A DNA stretch of 10,015 nt from Alphaproteobacteria bacterium. Lineage in GTDB: Bacteria; Pseudomonadota; Alphaproteobacteria; Rickettsiales; RI-342. The DNA is taken from contig JADZBT010000169.1 of the NCBI GenBank assembly GCA_020851915.1, positions 1 to 10,015 on the forward strand. Direction: 5' to 3'. The notes beneath the pieces were generated by a model. The model was not told the DNA's origin. It did no database searches and saw nothing but the letters and a program-made list of their open reading frames with translations. Below are positions 5,871-10,015 of this stretch, in pieces. Positions within the stretch are counted from its first letter, which is position 1. The number at the start of each line of letters is the position of its first letter. A program made the translations under genes and the position numbers.

Positions 5871-6656
5871 CTATTTTGTCCACTCCACCATCGCCGTCAG
5901 CATTTCGCGCAGGGTGTTCTGCAAGCGCACGGCCTTTTCCTCATCATACGCATAGGGCGGCGCTTCGTTCATGTAATTGCATTGGGTGAGCTCAATCTGT
6001 ACCGCGTGGATGCCCTCATGGGGCTTGCCGTAATGCCGCGTGATATAGCCGCCCTTGAAGCGCCCGTTGAGCACGGTGCTGTAGGGGCTTTTCTCGCCGA
6101 TATGGAGGAGTTTCTCAGAAAGTGCCGCATCTGCCGACGCTCCATCCGCCGTGCCGATATTTATGTCCGGCAGCCGCCCCTCGAACAGCGCGGGAACCTC
6201 CGAACGGATGGAATGCGCGTCGAGCAGCACGGCATGGCCATGCGTATCGCATACCTGTTCCAGCAATTCCTCCAGAACACGGTGATAGGGCCACCAGTAT
6301 CCGCTGGTGCGCCGGCGCACCTCTTCTTCATCCGGCGTGGAGCCGTCGCGGTACAGCGGTGTGGTGTCGAACAGCAGGTGCGGGCACAGCCCCGTATTGA
6401 ATTTTCCTGGATAGAGCGTCGCGCCCGTCGGGTCGCGGTTGAGGTCGATGACATAGCGCGAGCTGTTCGCCTTGAGGATATGCGCGCCCATCTCGCGCGC
6501 GAAGCCATAGAGCCTATCCACATGCCAATCGGTATCGGGAAGTGCTGCGGCGGCATCGGTGAGTTGTGCGCGGATGGCGTCCGGCACGAATGTGCCCGCA
6601 TGGGGGATGCTCACCACCAGCGGGACGGTTCCGGGTTCGTATTGGTAGATCTCCAT
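5871..6656 (-). CDS. hutG: N-formylglutamate deformylase (N-formylglutamate amidohydrolase)
   Basis: This HutG type hydrolyses N-formyl-L-glutamate to glutamate and formate, the last step of the five-step pathway. The 261-residue protein shows the N-formylglutamate amidohydrolase pattern: SIPHAGTFVP (16-25), DTDWHVDRLY (41-50), YVIDLNRDPTG (68-78), LLDAHSIRSEVP (144-155) and IELTQCNYMNE (221-231). The His, Asp and Glu residues in these blocks are the likely metal ligands and catalytic groups. It is not the arginase-like formiminoglutamase also called HutG in other bacteria. ATG 6656 is chosen because the conserved core starts about 15 residues later; a longer in-frame start at 6755 would run into hutU and adds nonconserved sequence. 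The ribosome-binding site is weak (GGTGG about 12 bases upstream). It is divergent from hutU across 69 bases. Confidence 0.94.
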   Translation of the reverse strand: MEIYQYEPGTVPLVVSIPHAGTFVPDAIRAQLTDAAAALPDTDWHVDRLYGFAREMGAHILKANSSRYVIDLNRDPTGATLYPGKFNTGLCPHLLFDTTPLYRDGSTPDEEEVRRRTSGYWWPYHRVLEELLEQVCDTHGHAVLLDAHSIRSEVPALFEGRLPDINIGTADGASADAALSEKLLHIGEKSPYSTVLNGRFKGGYITRHYGKPHEGIHAVQIELTQCNYMNEAPPYAYDEEKAVRLQNTLREMLTAMVEWTK

Positions 6657-6663
6657 GCGCGGG

Positions 6664-6691
6664 TTGCCACCGTTTCGTAATCTGATAGAGT
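6664..6691 (+). promoter_or_regulatory. Weak candidate promoter of hutU
   Basis: TTGCCA (6664-6669) and TAGAGT (6686-6691) are separated by 16 bases in the 69-base gap between the divergent hutG and hutU. The -35 box is good and the -10 box matches only four of six positions. I found no convincing box for hutG on the opposite strand. Confidence 0.3.
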
Positions 6692-6725
6692 CCGGGAAGA
6701 AATCCCAGACCAGAGGAATGTACCC

Positions 6726-8399
6726 ATGGCCGCGCCGCATGTCCAGACCAACCACCGCATCATCACCGCGCCACGCGGCAACACCCTCACCGCGCGAAGC
6801 TGGCTGACCGAAGCGCCCTTACGCATGCTGATGAACAACCTCGATCCGGAGGTGGCGGAGCATCCGGATAATCTCGTGGTCTATGGCGGCATCGGCAAGG
6901 CCGCGCGCAACTGGGACTGTTACGACGCCATCATCGCTGCGCTTACGGTGTTGAAGGACGATGAAACGCTGCTGGTGCAGTCCGGCAAGCCCGTGGGAGT
7001 GTTCCGCACGCATGAGGATGCGCCGCGCGTGCTCATCGCCAATTCGAACCTCGTGCCGCACTGGGCAAACTGGGAGCATTTCCGCGAGCTCGACCGCAAG
7101 GGGCTGATGATGTACGGACAGATGACGGCGGGCTCGTGGATATATATCGGCAGCCAGGGCATCGTGCAGGGAACGTACGAAACCTTTGTCGAGATGGGCC
7201 GCCGGCATTATGGCGGCAGCCTCACGGGCAAATGGATATTGACGGGGGGCTTAGGCGGCATGGGCGGCGCGCAGCCACTGGCGGCCACCATGGCGGGTGC
7301 GTCGATGCTCGCGGTGGAGTGCGATCCCACACGCATCGAGAAGCGCCTTCAGACGGGCTATCTCGACAAGATGGCGCGCAGCATCGACGAAGCGCTGGCG
7401 CTGATAAAGGAAGCGCACGCGCATGGACGCGCCGTATCTGTGGGGCTGCTGGGCAACGCGGCGGAGGTGTTCCCGGAACTGGTGAAGCGCGGCATTAAAC
7501 CCGACGCCGTCACCGACCAGACCAGCGCGCATGATCCGCTGAACGGCTCCCTTCCCGCCGGGATGAGCCTCGCGGAAGCAGCCGCGCTGCGCCAGAAAGA
7601 TCCGCAGCAGGTGGTAAAACGCGCGAAAGAGTCCATGGCTATTCAGGTGCGGGCGATGCTCGATTTTCAGAAACAAGGTATCCCCACCTTCGACTATGGC
7701 AACAATATTCGCCAGATGGCCAAGGAAGCAGGCGTAGAAAATGCCTTCGACTTCCCCGGCTTCGTGCCGGCGTACATCCGCCCGCTGTTCTGTAAGGGCA
7801 TCGGGCCGTTCCGCTGGGCTGCGCTGTCGGGCGACCCGGAAGATATTTACAAGACCGATGCGAAGGTGAAGGAGCTGCTCCCGCACGACACGCATCTGCA
7901 TCGCTGGCTGGATATGGCGCGGCGCAAGATACATTTTCAGGGATTGCCCGCGCGCATCTGCTGGGTAGGTCTGGGCGACCGCGCAAGGCTTGGGCTCGCT
8001 TTCAACGAAATGGTGGCGAAAGGTGAACTGAGCGCGCCGGTGGTCATCGGTCGCGATCATCTGGATTCCGGCTCGGTGGCCAGCCCCAATCGCGAGACGG
8101 AGGCGATGAAGGACGGCTCCGATGCGGTATCCGATTGGCCATTGCTCAACGCGCTGCTCAACTGCGCCAGCGGTGCGACCTGGGTGAGCCTGCATCATGG
8201 CGGCGGCGTCGGCATGGGTTTCTCACAGCATTCCGGCGTGGTGATCGTCGCCGACGGTACGACGGCTGCCGCGAAGCGCCTCGCGCGCGTGCTCACCAAC
8301 GATCCCGCCACCGGCGTCATGCGCCACGCGGATGCGGGGTATGACATCGCGGTGAAATGCGCGAAGGAACAAGGGCTGAATCTGCCGATGGTGAGATAA
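6726..8399 (+). CDS. hutU: Urocanate hydratase (urocanase)
   Basis: HutU adds water to urocanate to form 4-imidazolone-5-propionate, the second step of histidine breakdown, using tightly bound NAD+ as an electrophile. The 557-residue length is standard. Typical blocks are VVYGGIGKAARNWDCY (51-66), GSWIYIGSQGIVQGTYETF (136-154), the glycine-rich ILTGGLGGMGGAQP (171-184), TDQTSAHDPLNG (263-274), FQGLPARICWVGLGDR (404-419), which contains the conserved active-site cysteine C412, and LHHGGGVGMGFSQHSG (489-504). The ATG at 6726 has GAGG (6713-6716) nine bases upstream. It is divergent from hutG and is followed by a palindromic repeat at 8406-8478 that separates it from the convergent sulfotransferase gene. 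Confidence 0.98.
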   Translation: MAAPHVQTNHRIITAPRGNTLTARSWLTEAPLRMLMNNLDPEVAEHPDNLVVYGGIGKAARNWDCYDAIIAALTVLKDDETLLVQSGKPVGVFRTHEDAPRVLIANSNLVPHWANWEHFRELDRKGLMMYGQMTAGSWIYIGSQGIVQGTYETFVEMGRRHYGGSLTGKWILTGGLGGMGGAQPLAATMAGASMLAVECDPTRIEKRLQTGYLDKMARSIDEALALIKEAHAHGRAVSVGLLGNAAEVFPELVKRGIKPDAVTDQTSAHDPLNGSLPAGMSLAEAAALRQKDPQQVVKRAKESMAIQVRAMLDFQKQGIPTFDYGNNIRQMAKEAGVENAFDFPGFVPAYIRPLFCKGIGPFRWAALSGDPEDIYKTDAKVKELLPHDTHLHRWLDMARRKIHFQGLPARICWVGLGDRARLGLAFNEMVAKGELSAPVVIGRDHLDSGSVASPNRETEAMKDGSDAVSDWPLLNALLNCASGATWVSLHHGGGVGMGFSQHSGVVIVADGTTAAAKRLARVLTNDPATGVMRHADAGYDIAVKCAKEQGLNLPMVR

Positions 8400-8405
8400 C
8401 CTCCC

Positions 8406-8478
8406 GTCATCCTGCGGCATGACCGCAGGATCTCTCTCGGTATACGGCACGAGATCCTACGCGTTCGCGTAGGATGAC
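8406..8478. repeat. Nested palindromic repeat pair between convergent genes, possible bidirectional terminator
   Basis: Two hairpins sit side by side. ATCCTGCGG (8409-8417) pairs with CCGCAGGAT (8423-8431), and ATCCTACGCG (8454-8463) pairs with CGCGTAGGAT (8466-8475). The outer sequences GTCATCCT (8406-8413) and AGGATGAC (8471-8478) are also complementary, as are AGGATCTC (8427-8434) and GAGATCCT (8451-8458). The block is therefore two inverted copies of one unit with different hairpin tips. The GTCATCCT..AGGATCTC type resembles dispersed extragenic palindromes common in Alphaproteobacteria. It lies between the ends of hutU and the sulfotransferase gene, only one base from the latter's stop codon. 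Confidence 0.8.
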
Positions 8479-8479
8479 A

Positions 8480-10015
8480 TTAATCAGAGATTCCCAGCGC
8501 CGCTTTCAGCGGCCCCAGATGCTGCTCATAATGCTTCCCGCGCGCGCGGGATTGCGTGTAGATGGGCTGGCGTACCTGGAAGGTGCTGGCGGTCTTCACG
8601 GGCCGCACCGTGTCGTAGAATTTCAGGCAGTTATCGTCCCAGGGCAGGCCGCAATAATCGAGTATCTCACGCACCTTGGCCTCCGGGTTCTCCACCATCT
8701 CCTCATACTGCACCTCAAGGAACCCGCCGGGGAAGGTTTCGCGCCAGAACTGCATCAGCTTCTGGTACTGGCGATAGAAGAACCCGACATCGTCGAGGTC
8801 GAAGCTGTATTCATTGCCGATGAGGAAACGCTGGAAATACATCGACAGGCAACTGTCGAGCGGTTCGCGCATGCAATGGATGATCTTCGCATTGGGCAGC
8901 AGCAACTTGATGGTTCCCAGATGTGCAAAGTTATTCACCTGCTTGTCGGTGATGTATTTTGCTTTAGGCAGGAAGTCCTGAATCTTGTGCAGGTAGGCTT
9001 TCGCCAGTTCCGGCAGTTGCTCCGGCGCAAGCTCCGCAACACAGGCGGGGTAGCGCCGTAGGCTTCCCATACGCAGCGGCAGCGATTTCAGCAGCTCGGT
9101 CATATGGCGCATCTCACCCCCCGCTTCCACCAGCGGATGGCTGGAGAGCACCTGCTCGATGAGCGTCGTGCCCGAGCGCGGCGTGCCGAGGATGAATATC
9201 GGCTGGGTGGAGGGATGCCCCTTGCCTTCCAGCTTCTTGATGAAATTACGGGTGAAGATGTCGCGAATCTGGCGCTCGAAGTCGAGCGCGTCCTGCCGGT
9301 TGAACGCGCCGGGCACATGGCGCAGGCGGTTGGCCTCCGCAAAATGCGGCCAGGCTTTGTCATAGGCCTTCGCGTCATCATAGGCGCGTCCCAGCGCGAA
9401 ATGCAGGTTGGACTGGTAGATGGCATCATCCGTGCGTTCGGTGAGTAACGCTTCCATGCGGTCGAAGTCGTCCTTGTCTTTCTCCGTGCTGAATTTACGC
9501 GCCTGCGTGAGCAGGCTGTAGATGTCGGAATAATGCGGGTCGAGGGCGATGCAGGCGCGGCAGGCGTCTTCCACCTCGGCCTTCTCGCCCTTGTTGCCCA
9601 TCACATAGGCGAGGTTGGCATAGCCGCCCGCATGGTCGGGGTGCGCGGCGATGCAGGCACGGTAGACCGCCTCCGCCTCATCCAGCCGCCCCTGTTCGAG
9701 ATAGGCATTGCCCACGCCGCCATAGGCCGCGATGTCCTTCGCGCGCGCATCGCCTTCGGCGAGCTCGCGGAACTGCGCGAGGGCCTCTTCGGTCTTGCCC
9801 ATCACGGTATAGATCTGCGCGAGGGCTTTTTGTATCTCGATGTCCGCAGGCGTGAGTTTCAGGGCGCGTTGCAGGCTTTTTACTGACTCGGTATAGTTGC
9901 GGCTGTGGAAATGGATCAGTCCCAGCCGGTAATGCGCCTGCGCGTAATCGGGTTTCAGCGCGATCGCCCTGGAAAAATATTTCGCCCCGTCCTTGAATCG
10001 GTACTGCTTGGCGTA
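8480..10015 (-). CDS. TPR-repeat sulfotransferase, N-terminus beyond the window
   Basis: The frame stays open to the right edge, so the 511 residues visible lack the true start; numbering here counts from the window edge. The first 170 or so residues are tetratricopeptide repeats, for example AKYFSRAIALKPDYAQAHYR, AYLEQGRLDEAEAVYR and GYANLAYVMGNKGEKAE, suggesting a protein-binding scaffold. The C-terminal domain is a PAPS-dependent sulfotransferase. The 5'-phosphosulfate loop is FILGTPRSGTTL (274-285). GGEMRHM follows, with E301 aligning with the catalytic Glu of tyrosylprotein sulfotransferases. The 3'-phosphate motif is IIHCMREPLDSCLSMYF (R383, S388). No membrane segment is seen in this part. 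Sulfate is probably transferred to a protein, polysaccharide or small molecule; the acceptor cannot be told. A GTG/ATG pair near 9800-9805 is internal to a continuing TPR array and is not the start. It converges on hutU. Confidence 0.92.
   Translation of the reverse strand, partial: YAKQYRFKDGAKYFSRAIALKPDYAQAHYRLGLIHFHSRNYTESVKSLQRALKLTPADIEIQKALAQIYTVMGKTEEALAQFRELAEGDARAKDIAAYGGVGNAYLEQGRLDEAEAVYRACIAAHPDHAGGYANLAYVMGNKGEKAEVEDACRACIALDPHYSDIYSLLTQARKFSTEKDKDDFDRMEALLTERTDDAIYQSNLHFALGRAYDDAKAYDKAWPHFAEANRLRHVPGAFNRQDALDFERQIRDIFTRNFIKKLEGKGHPSTQPIFILGTPRSGTTLIEQVLSSHPLVEAGGEMRHMTELLKSLPLRMGSLRRYPACVAELAPEQLPELAKAYLHKIQDFLPKAKYITDKQVNNFAHLGTIKLLLPNAKIIHCMREPLDSCLSMYFQRFLIGNEYSFDLDDVGFFYRQYQKLMQFWRETFPGGFLEVQYEEMVENPEAKVREILDYCGLPWDDNCLKFYDTVRPVKTASTFQVRQPIYTQSRARGKHYEQHLGPLKAALGISD

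Noticed and set aside
5820..6680. Open frame of about 286 codons antisense to hutG
   Set aside because: It is a shadow of hutG; its translation has no domain and starts inside the inverted repeat.
6657..6755. Longer hutG start at 6755
   Set aside because: It would overlap the start of hutU and the shared control region, and the family core begins just after the Met at 6656.
7251..8198. Open frame of about 315 codons antisense to hutU
   Set aside because: It is a shadow of the conserved urocanase gene with no ribosome-binding site or known motif.

Overview
The window looks like a moderately GC-rich alphaproteobacterial chromosome. The reasons are the high GC of the coding regions, the dispersed palindromic intergenic repeats, and the gene types; no rRNA or other decisive taxonomic marker is present, so the assignment is an inference. 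Its core is a complete histidine-utilisation (hut) locus. On its left are a tRNA remnant and a DHH-type phosphoesterase. On its right is the C-terminal part of a large TPR-sulfotransferase.

Left end (1-1473): bases 145-191 match the 3' part of a tRNA-Thr(CGU), from the anticodon loop through the CCA end, but no 5' half lies upstream. This is the usual scar of an element integrated into a tRNA gene, so the window may begin inside the last bases of a genomic island whose border is near 145. Bases 1-144 carry a nested hairpin and no credible gene. A GTG-started DHH/DHHA1 phosphoesterase (331-1473) follows and overlaps the end of hutH tail to tail.

Hut locus (1464-8399): all five enzymes of the deiminase (five-step) pathway are present. 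HutH converts histidine to urocanate, HutU makes imidazolonepropionate, HutI makes formiminoglutamate, HutF makes N-formylglutamate plus ammonia, and HutG makes glutamate plus formate. The genes form two head-to-head groups rather than one operon: hutF-hutH leftward against hutI rightward, then hutG leftward against hutU rightward. The 52-base hutF/hutI gap holds two plausible interleaved sigma70-type promoters. No hut regulator (HutC-like) or histidine/urocanate transporter is in view.

Intergenic repeats: three gaps each hold a different palindromic element made of paired inverted copies. They lie at 3019-3123 between hutF and hutH, at 5782-5867 between the convergent hutI and hutG, and at 8406-8478 between the convergent hutU and the sulfotransferase. 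The last two are placed where bidirectional terminators would be expected; the first sits in the leader of hutH.

Right end (8480-10015): a leftward gene with TPR repeats and a C-terminal PAPS-dependent sulfotransferase domain runs off the window edge. I found no clearly new system. The observations most worth following are the tRNA-borne attachment scar, the overlapping hutF/hutI promoters, and the TPST-like catalytic motif of the sulfotransferase.
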